A DNA stretch of 64,000 nt, taken from assembly GCF_000227135.1 (NCBI RefSeq), contig NC_018251.1:1-64000 (forward strand), in the 5' to 3' direction. Source of the stretch: Leishmania donovani. Lineage: Eukaryota > Euglenozoa > Kinetoplastea > Trypanosomatida > Trypanosomatidae. Below the pieces are notes generated by a model. That model had not been told where the DNA came from, searched no databases, and saw only the letters and a list, made by a program, of their open reading frames with translations. This document shows, piece after piece, positions 39,870 to 49,249 of this stretch. Within the stretch, counting starts at the first letter, position 1, and every line of letters begins with the position of its first letter. The translations under genes and the position numbers were made by a program.

Positions 39870-40849
39870 TGTGTTGACTGTCAGCTGTACATATTTTGTG
39901 TGTTTGCATGTGTCTTCGCGTGTGGGTGTGTGACTATAAATGTATATATTTACACACGCATATACATACATACCTATATACAACGTTATATAGCTGCGCA
40001 TGTGTGTAGATGAGGGAGGGGTGGTGATGGGTGCCGCTTTATCTGCTCTGGCGCCGCGCAGGCTCTCTCTGTGTTTCTCTTCTGCCTTCTGCGTTCTTCC
40101 TTCTAGGTCTGTTTCCCACATGTATACAAACCACGGAAACACTGCCGCTATAAAGAGCAGCGGTTGTGTGACACACATGTAAAATTTGCTTTTTGTTTGC
40201 CTCTAGGCCGCTACTATGGTCGTACCCTCTGTCTCTGTCGTTGTCACCTCTCTTGCTCTCCGGCTTTCGCACAGGAGCACATACACACGCCCGCTAATGA
40301 GAATGGTACCGTTCTGAGCCCTTGTGTTTTTTTTTTGTCTCCGTCATCTTTTCTGTTGGAAGGCTGTGTTTCGCCTTTCCAACTTGCTCTCTCGCCGTCT
40401 TTCTGTTTGTGTGTGGTGCTGAATCGGTTATGTGATGATGATGTGTGCGTGTGTGCGTGGGGGGGTCTGATTCTGCATGATGCCGCTTTTCTGCTGCCGA
40501 GCCCCCTCACTGACGTGGGCGTTTGCATGTGGGGTGCGTTGTTGTCTCTCTATGTGGTTTTATTGCAGGGTGGTGGTGCTTGCGACCGACCACGCCACAG
40601 CAGCGCACAAATTCGCAGCCAGAAGAAAGAACGCACCGTAAGAGGGCTTCGCTTACATTATTCTTTTCGAACAATACTGCTCTTTCTCTCTGTGCCCGAA
40701 TTTGTGTGCGCCTCCCCTCCGCCTCGCTGTCGCATGCGCGTGTGCATGTGCGCCCGTCTGTCTGTCGGTGCGAAGAATGCGGGAAGAGGGGCGGGGTGAG
40801 CATATGCACGTGTGCGTGTGGCTGTTCAGTTGTGGTGGCGCTTAGCAAT

Positions 40850-41481
40850 ATGGATTTTTTCACCAGCGTTGTTGGACGTTGCTTCTCTTCTCGTGACTCA
40901 GATGATGAGCTTTAGCCATATGTGATGGCAAAGACCCATCAGAGATGTCTCTAGGAATCGAAACAAAACAGTATGCGCCGCTAATCGACAGTGAGGCTGA
41001 AGTACTCCACCCGTGCGCGTGCGGGAAGGCGGTGCTTCCTCGACGTCTCTTGCGCCAGCATGCGCGCTGATTCGCTGCATTTTCAATACCGCGGCGTCGG
41101 AGTCGCCCTCATCGAGCAGCAGAGGTAACACCGACCATGCGAGGGCGGCGGCAGCATCAGCAAGTGTGCGTGCCAACCGGACTCTGCGGCTTTGGAGTTC
41201 TCTACGTGGCATGGAGCTTGATTCCATTCTATATGTTTTCAATTTTGCAGCTTGTGTGCTCCTTTCTCCTTTTCTTCACTCTCATGACTGGTGTCTTCTT
41301 TCGCCGAAGCCGTTCTCTGCTGGCGCATTGCTGCGCCCTCAGACGCTCGGAGTCATCAGGGCTGATCGACGCACCACCTCCACTTAGTTGCTTCATGGTG
41401 CGTTGCGCCGCAGAAAGTCGGCGCAGCAACGTTGGACGCGCCTCTCTCACACTCTCTTCCCCGTATCGCTGTTCTTCTTAA
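40850..41481 (+). pseudogene. broken membrane-protein gene (frameshift and in-frame TGA)
   Basis: A frame starts at 40850 with MDFFTSVVGRCFSSRDSDDE and stops at 40913. A frame shifted by one base then reads on from about 40909 (GKDPSEMSLGIETKQYAPLI...), stops at a TGA (41068-41070), and, in the same frame, resumes and stays open to 41481. That last part (ATG at 41137) is a hydrophobic protein: GLCGFGVLYVAWSLIPFYMF then LQLVCSFLLFFTLMTGVFF, i.e. two close membrane spans, then a Ser/Arg-rich tail. The N-terminal part has a cytosolic-looking YAPLIDSE motif and a CACGK. Codon use is gene-like throughout. The simplest reading is a decayed two-span membrane protein; alternatives are a short real gene from 41137 or UGA recoding (Sec). 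Confidence 0.45.
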
Positions 41482-42150
41482 CATTCAGAAGCCGAGAGAC
41501 AGATGTCGATAGGGTATGTCTTCACTTGTGGCTCCACGGATGGTGCGCCCGTGTGATCTTCGCGCGCACCCGATTCAGCCGTCTTCTTTCTTTGTGCATA
41601 TACTATCGTGAAGGCGTGCCTCGGAGAGTGAGTGCGGATCGAGAACTCTCGCTCTCTGTCCAACTCACCTCCTCCTCTCCGTCCCTCTGCCAGCAAGCCC
41701 CGTGCGCACCCCGTCCGTGCCTGACCTCTTTCGGTTGGTTTGGTCTCTGTATGTACCGCCGTGCGCTTTTCTCGGGGCATGATGGTGCGGCCAAGACCGG
41801 GGGCAGAGAGGGGGCGGATCTTTCGTTTTCCGTTTGGCGTCCATTGTGTGGAGGCGATCACGTTTCTGCCCCTGTGTCGGTGTCGCTTACCCCGCCCGCC
41901 TCTTTTTCTATATCTTTGGCTGTATGGGGGGAAGGGTGCCTCTCTCCCCTGCCCGGTTCTGCCAGTGACATCATGGGCGGCCCCATACTCTCGCTTGGAC
42001 AAACAAGCACCGGCACACGCACACATACGTTTGCGTGTCTGTGTGTGTGTGTATGGCTGATCAAGAAAAGGACGGGCTCCACTAGTGCGAGTATGACGCT
42101 GGTGTAACTCTCTGTCTGTCAGTCTCTCGCCCCCTCTTCCATCCATCTCT

Positions 42151-42188
42151 CTCTCACACACCTGCACACACATACACACACACACACC
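42151..42188 (+). repeat. CA-rich microsatellite
   Basis: Imperfect CT/CA run (TCTCTCACACACC...CACACACACACACC) shortly before the first TFIIS-like gene. Confidence 0.8.
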
Positions 42189-42278
42189 TCACACTGGCGA
42201 CGCAAAGAATGCACAGGCTCGTCTACTGCAGGCTGTAGATTGCGCATTTTCCATGCGCTAGACCCTGCAAAGTAGGGC

Positions 42279-42986
42279 ATGTCGGATAGCGAGTGGAGCT
42301 CTGACAGCGGTGTCTCGAACGCTGAGGCGATCGTCGCCGCCGCCCTGAATATGCATCTTGTCGAGCTCATGACGTCGCAGCACCCGTCGCGCGTGAGTCA
42401 CCGCCGACCTGCTTACGCGACCTCTGAGAGCACGAGGGCTTCATCCGCGAAGATCTCACATAAGACTCGTGCTAGTGGCGAGGCGCCTCGCAAGCAAGCT
42501 CGTGTGGACATTAGTAACCTCATCCGACAGGCCCTCTCGCAGAGTGGTGCGCATTGCCCATCCGCCAACGTCGACGAAGTGGCGGGCCAAGTTGTCGCTG
42601 CGCTAAGACAGAGGGCTGGCGGTGCGGAGGTGGCCCGAGCGGTCACCCACGCGCTTGCCGATCCACTTAACGAAGAACTTAGAGAGAGCGTTCTCAGTGG
42701 TCGTCTGCGTCCTGAAGAGCTCGTTGCCCTCGATGAAGTGAGCCTCCTCAACCAAGCCGAGCGCGCAGTACTGGAAAAGGCTCGACTGGAGCGGCTGAAC
42801 CAGCACTCAGTGGAGTATCTAGAGAGGCACAACCTCACCGTTACAAACATGTTCACCTGCCCAGAGTGTGGATCTCGTGAGTGCTACGCGAACTTCCGCT
42901 TCACCGACTTTGTGAAGTGGCAGGGCGATGATCAAACGCCGACGCTGCTGCGGTGCTGCAGGTGCTCCCTATCCTTCCGGCAATGA
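42279..42986 (+). CDS. TFIIS-like protein 1, with altered catalytic tip
   Basis: 235 residues. The C-terminal half is TFIIS central-domain-like (LNEELRESVLSGRLRPEELVALDE, residues about 130-175). A zinc ribbon follows with C194, C197, C226 and C229. TFIIS helps stalled RNA polymerase II cleave its transcript; the acidic pair in the hairpin (D-E in SADEP) enters the polymerase active site. Here the loop reads GDDQTP (216-221), with Gln219 in place of the Glu, so transcript-cleavage stimulation may be lost. The N-terminus (MSDSEWSSDSG) is acidic and disordered. Trypanosomatids have several TFIIS-like proteins. The neighbour downstream is a second one. Confidence 0.82.
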   Translation: MSDSEWSSDSGVSNAEAIVAAALNMHLVELMTSQHPSRVSHRRPAYATSESTRASSAKISHKTRASGEAPRKQARVDISNLIRQALSQSGAHCPSANVDEVAGQVVAALRQRAGGAEVARAVTHALADPLNEELRESVLSGRLRPEELVALDEVSLLNQAERAVLEKARLERLNQHSVEYLERHNLTVTNMFTCPECGSRECYANFRFTDFVKWQGDDQTPTLLRCCRCSLSFRQ

Positions 42987-44086
42987 GTGCGAGAAGCGAG
43001 ACAGCAGCGAGTGCGCCCGGTGCCTGTCTGTGTGCGTGGGCTCCTGTCAAAGCGCTTACTGCCTCGACTGTTTTGAGGCGCTGTATCCATCCATCTTCGA
43101 ACCGCCACCGAACAGCGTGTCGGGGAGGCACACGAGAGACATGAAAAATATGCTGTTTTCCTTCGTGTCGCATTTGGCACCACTGTGCGTGCGTGCGTGT
43201 GTGCGTGCCTCGCGGTTTACCTCGAGATGAAGCGTGGAATGGGCAAGCGGCGGTGTGCACCTTTGTCAGAAAAAGGAATGAACACCTCCCAACTTGTGCA
43301 AGGTGCCGTACGCGTTGGCGCAGTCGTTGCCACATCCTCTTGGATGTCTTGCAACGGCAAACAGGGCGCAGAAGCCAAGTGTTGGCTCACCGCTTCACGT
43401 CGAGCTGGCGTACGCTTCGGCATGCACACGTTGCCTCTCAGACGAAAACCTCGCTATGCTACTCTTTGCTTACGCATTGTCTCGCGGCTCTCCTCCTCGC
43501 TGCTTCTCACCGCTGCGTTCCTCCGGCGCAGCTGACCGCACGCCCCCGAAGGTGTGGGAGCCACTCGGTGCTCGCACAGTGCCGTCGCGCTGCCTTCAAG
43601 AGCCCTTTCCTGCTTTGTACGCCGCAGAGGTGTCAGGAACGCACGGAGAAGCAGGGAGGGAACGAAACGCACGAGAAACAGCAGCACACCCGTGCCACGG
43701 TTGACCAGTGCTTTCATTGGCAGCGAAGCGCACCGGCCGTCTGTCGCAGCCAAGCTCGAAGTTGCTTGCACGCCATCACGCGAAGGAATTGCAGTGCTCC
43801 CTGTATTCTCATACACACATACACACACACACACACATACCCGCATAGACTCTTACGCGCATTATAGGGCGGTGCCGCCGGCGTCGCTCTCTTCATCCGG
43901 CGAGTCGCACGCATACCTCGATGCAGCTCCGCTTGCAAGCGGCGTCGTTCACTTGAATCGCGCTTTGCCACGTCATATCTCCGCCCCCTATTGCCTCGCG
44001 TCTCCCCGCCTCCTGCTGTGCAGTATTGTTGCGGCTCCTCGTTGGCTCGCTCATTGCAGCGTCTACGCAGCAGGCCGCGTGCGACC
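42987..44086. other. intercistronic spacer between the two TFIIS-like genes
   Basis: 1.1 kb without a gene. CA-rich microsatellite at 43811-43840; pyrimidine-rich tract at about 43970-44020 ahead of the next gene. The 224-codon + strand frame (43193-43867) has no coding features. Confidence 0.5.
43811..43840 (+). repeat. CA microsatellite
   Basis: ATACACACAT then ACACACACACACACACATAC, an imperfect CA array of about 30 bases. Confidence 0.9.
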
Positions 44087-45088
44087 ATGTCAGACTCCGC
44101 CCAGCTGCCCGCTTCATCCGAGGCGCCCCCGCTGAGTCCGCCGCCTCTGCCTGGTGTGCCGACGCATTCTGTGTCACCGCTAGCAGCGCCGTCGCGAGGG
44201 GCGGAGGATGCGCAAAACTCATCGGCCGCTTCCCCGCTGAAACGCCCACGCGTCGCCGAGCCCATTACTCACTTTCTCACCCCCAACGCTCTAGGTGGCC
44301 TCAGTCAGAGCTGCAACTTGGTTTCACCCTCCCCTGCGACTTTGACAGCGGAGCAAGTCCGCCATGACGTCCATGCCGATACCGAGGCGGTTTCGCCGAA
44401 GCAAGCGAGGGTAGAAAGCAGGTCTGTCACCCCGCGGTCTCCCTACTCCAACCTGCCGCGCAAGATCCCTCGCAAGACGCCCGTCTCCAGCCCCACCTCG
44501 TCCCTCACAAACTCCACGCTTGTCACGCCTCCGACTGCCGCCGCCGCATCTCACGCATGCACGTCGGCGCCTAGCGTATCAACCGCGGCGAAGAGGATCA
44601 CGCTGCATCAGCGGTGGGCGGCGTTACTGCATGGCGTGTTCATGAAGGAGCGTCCTTCGAGCGAGTCTGACCGGGTAATGGATCTGTGTGTGCGTATCGT
44701 GGAGGCGATTCCGGGCGATATGGAGCAGACGAAGGACACTTTTCAGACGCTGCTGTTCAACATCAAGGACTCCAAGAACGGCGAGCTGCGACGGAAAGTG
44801 ATGGAGGGAGAGCTGCTGGTGGAGCGGCTCGTCACGATGGACGACCTTGAGCTGGCCAATCCGGAGCTGCGCAAGCATATCGAAGAGAAGATCGAGGAGC
44901 GCTCCAAGGACACAAATCTCAGCGAGATTAGGAAGGCAATGCGGACGAGCAACTCGACACTCTTCAAATGCCGCGTCTGCGGCGCCCGAGACTCCTCCTG
45001 GGAGCAGCGGCAGACGCGCTCGGGCGATGAGCCGATGACGGTGATCATCACGTGCAACAAATGCAACACGCAGTGGCGCAAGTACTAA
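44087..45088 (+). CDS. TFIIS-like protein 2, canonical zinc ribbon
   Basis: 333 residues. The first 170 are Ser/Pro/Thr-rich and disordered with SP/TP sites and basic clusters (possible nuclear signals). A TFIIS central domain follows (about 180-285: NGELRRKVMEGELLVERLVTMDDLELAN). The C-terminal zinc ribbon has C295, C298, C323 and C326 and the intact SGDEPMT hairpin (D314, E315), the pair that acts in polymerase II transcript cleavage. This is the expected active elongation factor. The ATG at 44087 (MSDSAQ) is preferred over the open frame from 43991, because it repeats the MSDS start of its neighbour and follows the likely leader. Confidence 0.9.
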   Translation: MSDSAQLPASSEAPPLSPPPLPGVPTHSVSPLAAPSRGAEDAQNSSAASPLKRPRVAEPITHFLTPNALGGLSQSCNLVSPSPATLTAEQVRHDVHADTEAVSPKQARVESRSVTPRSPYSNLPRKIPRKTPVSSPTSSLTNSTLVTPPTAAAASHACTSAPSVSTAAKRITLHQRWAALLHGVFMKERPSSESDRVMDLCVRIVEAIPGDMEQTKDTFQTLLFNIKDSKNGELRRKVMEGELLVERLVTMDDLELANPELRKHIEEKIEERSKDTNLSEIRKAMRTSNSTLFKCRVCGARDSSWEQRQTRSGDEPMTVIITCNKCNTQWRKY

Positions 45089-45251
45089 GCTCAGGGAAAG
45101 AATGGCGCCGAGCCGGCGCAGATGGATTGTGCCGAGGCGATGACCCTCTCCGTATGCTTCCCTCACGCTTTCTTTGATTCTCTCACGTGGGCACTTGCTG
45201 GCCGCTGTGGATATCAAGCTAATAACACCCGCCGCAGCGCTCAAGCACTAT

Positions 45252-45301
<50 letters not shown>

Positions 45302-46095
45302 GTGGGAATGTGGTGTGCGCCGAGCTGCGGCGTTCGACATGCGACCTCGCCATGTTTAGCGTAACTCTCTACTTCGTTTCGACTGCCCTTACGTCGCTGT
45401 CGTCTGACTGCATTGCTGAACACAGCCGAGCGTGGGCAAGGCCCTTTAGCCCCTCTTCAGTAAGCCCGAAGAGACATTTGTGCGATATGCCTGCGTCTGC
45501 CTGAGCATGAGTAGACGTAACTTGTGTGCAGGGCTACATTACGTCAGAGAAGGTCTGCGCGGTCCACGGGCCCCGCGCTGAACACGGCTGCACCGCACCT
45601 CCAACTGCTTCCTCTGCACTCCACATCTCTCTCCTTCTGCCCTCATTCCTCCCGGTACGGATGTTGGTGTCGCCGGTGCCTTCGGCGTGGGCTCATCCAT
45701 TTTCCGTGAGCGGCGTCGACGGAGCGTGCCCATTGTCTGTGGGAGCCCACCGTCAGACACTCAGCTGCCCTTCGGAGCCCAACTGCCTCTCTGCGCGTTC
45801 GATGCGCACACGCATATAAGAACATCGGTGCCGTCGCACAGGCGAACTGCCAAGAAGTGTAAGGAAGCGAAGCCTCCCGCACACGTTGCTACAGGGGCTG
45901 GCTCTCCACCGGGCTGGTACCGAAACTGCTCTCAGCGCCCTGTATTAGCAGACGGTCATCCCTACCCCCCCTCTATTCCTGCGCTGAAGTCTAGCATTCG
46001 TGCGCGCGCGCGGACGTACACGCATCCATCGTTCTCTGTGGTGTGGCCGCTGCTGGTTTCGTTCCCTGCTTCGATCACGCAAACTTGACGTACCG
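45089..46095. other. intercistronic spacer
   Basis: 1.0 kb without a gene. (TG)21 microsatellite at 45255-45296. CT-rich run at about 45618-45645. Confidence 0.5.
45255..45296 (+). repeat. (TG)21 microsatellite
   Basis: 42 bases of uninterrupted TG in the 3' untranslated spacer of the canonical TFIIS-like gene. Confidence 0.95.
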
Positions 46096-47118
46096 ATGAG
46101 GGTGACGGTCAAGTGGTTTCTGACGGGCAGGTACTCCGTTATCGAAGACAGTGATGCGATTTTGTCGCCGGACACCACCATTGCGGAGCTGAAGGGGCTC
46201 ATTCAGATTCGATTCGGTTTTTCATCGAATGAGCTTTTGCTGGTGCTGGATCACCTGCTAGAGAACACGGTTACCCTGCGCAGCCTCAGCATCATGGGTC
46301 AGCCGTGCGACCCCATCATGACGGCGCATGTCGTGAGAGAGTCGGTGCTCGAGATGAGCAACCTCAAGCACCAGGACGATACAAGTAAGGACGACGACCT
46401 GCACGAGTTCTCGCACGCCGATTTTATTCTGGCCATGAAGATGCTTGGCAAGGATGTGCCGGTTCCAGACGATCGTCTTGTCGCCATGCGTCTGAACGCC
46501 CCTCGCCAACGTCCAGTCTTCCTCGACGCTCGGCGGGAGGACGAAGACGACGCTGCTGGTCCCGAACGAGTCCCTCAGCCTCCACCCGGCATGCCAGGCC
46601 TGGCGGGGTGCGAGGTTCCGACTTACAACCCGAAGAAGACGGAGGTGTACCAGATCGTATCCCGCGTCCAGTATGGCCCGCGTAAGGAGGGCGTGGACAC
46701 CGAATTCGCGATCCAGTACCCCGGTGTCAACGAGCCCTTTCCGTTTTGGGACATGCGCACACCAGATCCGTTTGTCCGCATCGATGGGCAGTGCGCCCCT
46801 GGCGAGGTCTGCCTCGAGCTCTTCTACTTTGGCGATTTCGACGCTGTCAAGGACCAGCCCGGCTTCTTGTTGGTGGTGCAGCAAAGCCTGCAGTCTAAGG
46901 CTGGCGTACGCCTGCGGACACCGCTGCCGCTGCGTGAGGCAGGGTGCATGTACCCCCTCATTGCAGTCCCCATTGTGCTGCACGAGATGGACGCCATGGA
47001 ACTCGGTGACATCTTCTTTGAGGACTTTGGAAGGGTCGAGTCTGCACGACCCCTCAAGGGCAACAACGACGGTGCAGAAGTCGCTGGCAGCGGCGGCCTT
47101 GGCTGCGCTCCACAGTAG
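46096..47118 (+). CDS. hypothetical protein with possible ubiquitin-like N-terminus
   Basis: 340 residues, family not recognised. The first 80 residues (MRVTVKWFLTGRYSVIE, DTTIAELKGLIQIRFG, NELLLVLDHLLENTVTLRSLSI) follow the strand-strand-helix-strand order of a ubiquitin-like fold: an IxxLK-type helix and a 'dxxTL' turn. An acidic and Pro-rich linker follows, then a 140-residue domain with PFPFWDMRTPDPFVRIDG and CLELFYFGDFDAVKD, ending in disordered Gly/Ala/Ser. No catalytic motif identified. Long - strand frames over it are shadows. Confidence 0.75.
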   Translation: MRVTVKWFLTGRYSVIEDSDAILSPDTTIAELKGLIQIRFGFSSNELLLVLDHLLENTVTLRSLSIMGQPCDPIMTAHVVRESVLEMSNLKHQDDTSKDDDLHEFSHADFILAMKMLGKDVPVPDDRLVAMRLNAPRQRPVFLDARREDEDDAAGPERVPQPPPGMPGLAGCEVPTYNPKKTEVYQIVSRVQYGPRKEGVDTEFAIQYPGVNEPFPFWDMRTPDPFVRIDGQCAPGEVCLELFYFGDFDAVKDQPGFLLVVQQSLQSKAGVRLRTPLPLREAGCMYPLIAVPIVLHEMDAMELGDIFFEDFGRVESARPLKGNNDGAEVAGSGGLGCAPQ

Positions 47119-49249
47119 CCGATGCGAATGAGTAGAAGAGAGGCGGTGGCGCGCAGTAAAGACCCTGTCAGTGACGCGCCTGCGGAAGAGCACGGCCTCC
47201 TCCACGGCTATCTGGGGTGGGGTGGGGTGTGATCTGCCGGTTGCTTTGGAGGATGACCGCAGAGCGAGTAAACAAAAACGAAGATGCGCCTCCATCCACG
47301 CAGGAGAGAAGATCGACTGTGTTTCTTCGCGCACGCGCTCTCGCCCTTGCCACCTCGTTGCCCGCCGGCCCTCCCCGCTGCTGCCTCACTTCTTCGCCGA
47401 CCTCTGCGAAACATATACGTATCCTCGTTGGCGTACTGTTTGCTCCATGTCTTCGTGCTGTGGCTCTCTGTCAATGCTGTCATAGCAGTCACCGAGTTCC
47501 CACGCATACCCAACTCAACCGGTTCCACGAACCGACTCAGCATACCAGGTTTCTCATGCATACGCATACGCAACAAGTCTGTGTGAAGGCGCTTGCCTGC
47601 GAGCCGTTTTCCAGCCGGCTCTTCGACTTCCTCGTCTCGGCGCGTGTGTGCAGGCGCGGTGTGCAGGAGCGCGACTCGCTTCATTTGCCGCTTCTTCCAT
47701 TCCGTCTTGTGTGCCGTGGCCATCTTACGAGTTTTGTGTCTTTTGTGGTGCATGCCACGTGCGACGGATATCGCAGCGCCTCATGTCGGTGCGCTGGGTC
47801 AGGTTGGGTTTCCACCGTCACATCGAAAGTACTCACAAGAGCGAGAGCCGGGGGGCTGGGGGGGGTGGAGGAGATGTGGCGTTTATGGACCGCAATAGGC
47901 TTGCACACACGTGCCAGCATACGCGCGTGCCTGTGCACCGACTCGGCGGCCAAATCTGGCTGATAACTTCCTCGTGGCAAATGATTTCCTTGTTATGGTC
48001 GAACCTCACATTCTATGCCGCGATCCTCTGTTTTGGATTCTCCTCCCCCCCCCCTCACCTCTTGGTTCTTTCAGCCAGATGCCTTTGGATGAATGCTGTG
48101 GCTGCACGGCATGGCGCCCAACAGTGTCATCGTCTACATTTTCGTCGAGAAGTGCTCTTCCTTATTCTTTTGTTGTTCTTGAACTCTGGTGCTGCGTTGA
48201 TCCCTGTGTAGGGCGGCGCGTTGACGATGTCTTTCTTGCCTGTGGCTGGTCCCTTTCTTCTGTGGTGTCTGTTTCGCTCTTACCGCTCTTCACCCTCACA
48301 TGCGGGCGCACGCGACGGCGGCACTGGCGTGCAGCGAGGGCGCGCTCTACTACTAATAGGAAGCACCTGCGCTGCGGCGTGCAGAGTCTGGAGAGAGACA
48401 ACCGAGGAGAGAGAGCGAGCAAGGTGAGTGGCAGAGGCATGGGTATCTTGCCTTTATTCGGTGCGTGCGGAGGTGCGTTCTTGTCTCTGTGGACCAGCTT
48501 CCATCTGCGAAGACGCAGTTATCGTGGTGCTGACGTTGAGTTCGTGTTGCCGCGCCCCACCCCCTTATTTGCTTTTTACTGTATTCTCCTTGGCGCTGGC
48601 GCTTGACCCCCCCCCCGGTGCCTTCCGACGCGAGGCACGCTCAAAAGGACAAGAGATGTCGAAGAAAATGGCAGCGGAGAGGGGCGGCGTGCGCGCCAGG
48701 TGAACGCTGCATGGGTGCTTGAGTTGGCGCACACTCACAGACGACGGCACCTCGTCGCTCTTGCCTCTTTCGATTGCTTTGCTGCCCTTTGTGACCTGCG
48801 TCGTCGTCGCACACGTGCACCATAGCATCAGCGGAAACAGCTCTCTCCCTTCGCCCCCCCCCACAGCTGGTCGATGTGCACATTCGTATGATGATGTTCA
48901 CGGACAGCAAGCTACACGTGACAGCGGCAGCGATGACGCGCCTCTTTCGTTGCGCATCTTTGTCCGCTGCTGGCACCCTCTCCCTACCCCGTTTCGGTTT
49001 CTCTGCCTCCTATAGTGTTGCTACCCATCTGTATGCGTACCTGCGCCTGCGCTGTCTTTCTCTTGCGCCACCTGTTGCCCTCCTGTCGTCTCTCCTCTGT
49101 GTGCTGGTGACATCCAGGTGAGAGAGGCCCCCTCCCACTTCCCACTTCCCTCCCCCTGCTCGCTGCAGCCTCTCGTCCGCTACCTCACCTGCCACGCCCC
49201 CCCCCTGGAGTGCAACCGCACATACACGCACACCAACGTATCCGACCAC
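47119..49249. other. long intercistronic spacer
   Basis: 2.1 kb without a convincing gene; + strand frames of up to 248 codons (47217-47963) have no known motif and poor codon bias. C-runs near 48048-48057 and 48610-48617, and a CT-rich tract at about 49130-49165, are the only structures seen. Confidence 0.5.

Larger units (their letters stand above)
39391..42278. other. long intercistronic spacer with microsatellite and broken gene
   Basis: 2.9 kb, the longest spacer in the window. It holds a G11 run (39660-39670), a GT15 microsatellite (39839-39868), long CT-rich stretches (for example 40328-40400, 41430-41480), and the interrupted membrane-protein gene at 40850-41481. The larger + strand frames (40164-40799, 41388-42107) lack codon bias and known motifs. 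Confidence 0.6.

Noticed and set aside
41388..42107. 239-codon + strand frame
   Set aside because: Overlaps the broken gene in another frame, contains microsatellite and CT tracts.
43193..43867. 224-codon + strand frame between the two TFIIS-like genes
   Set aside because: Mixed composition including a CA repeat translated as THTHTYP; no motif.
46258..47334. 358-codon open frame on the - strand
   Set aside because: Lies on top of the real gene 46096-47118; shadow of its GC bias.
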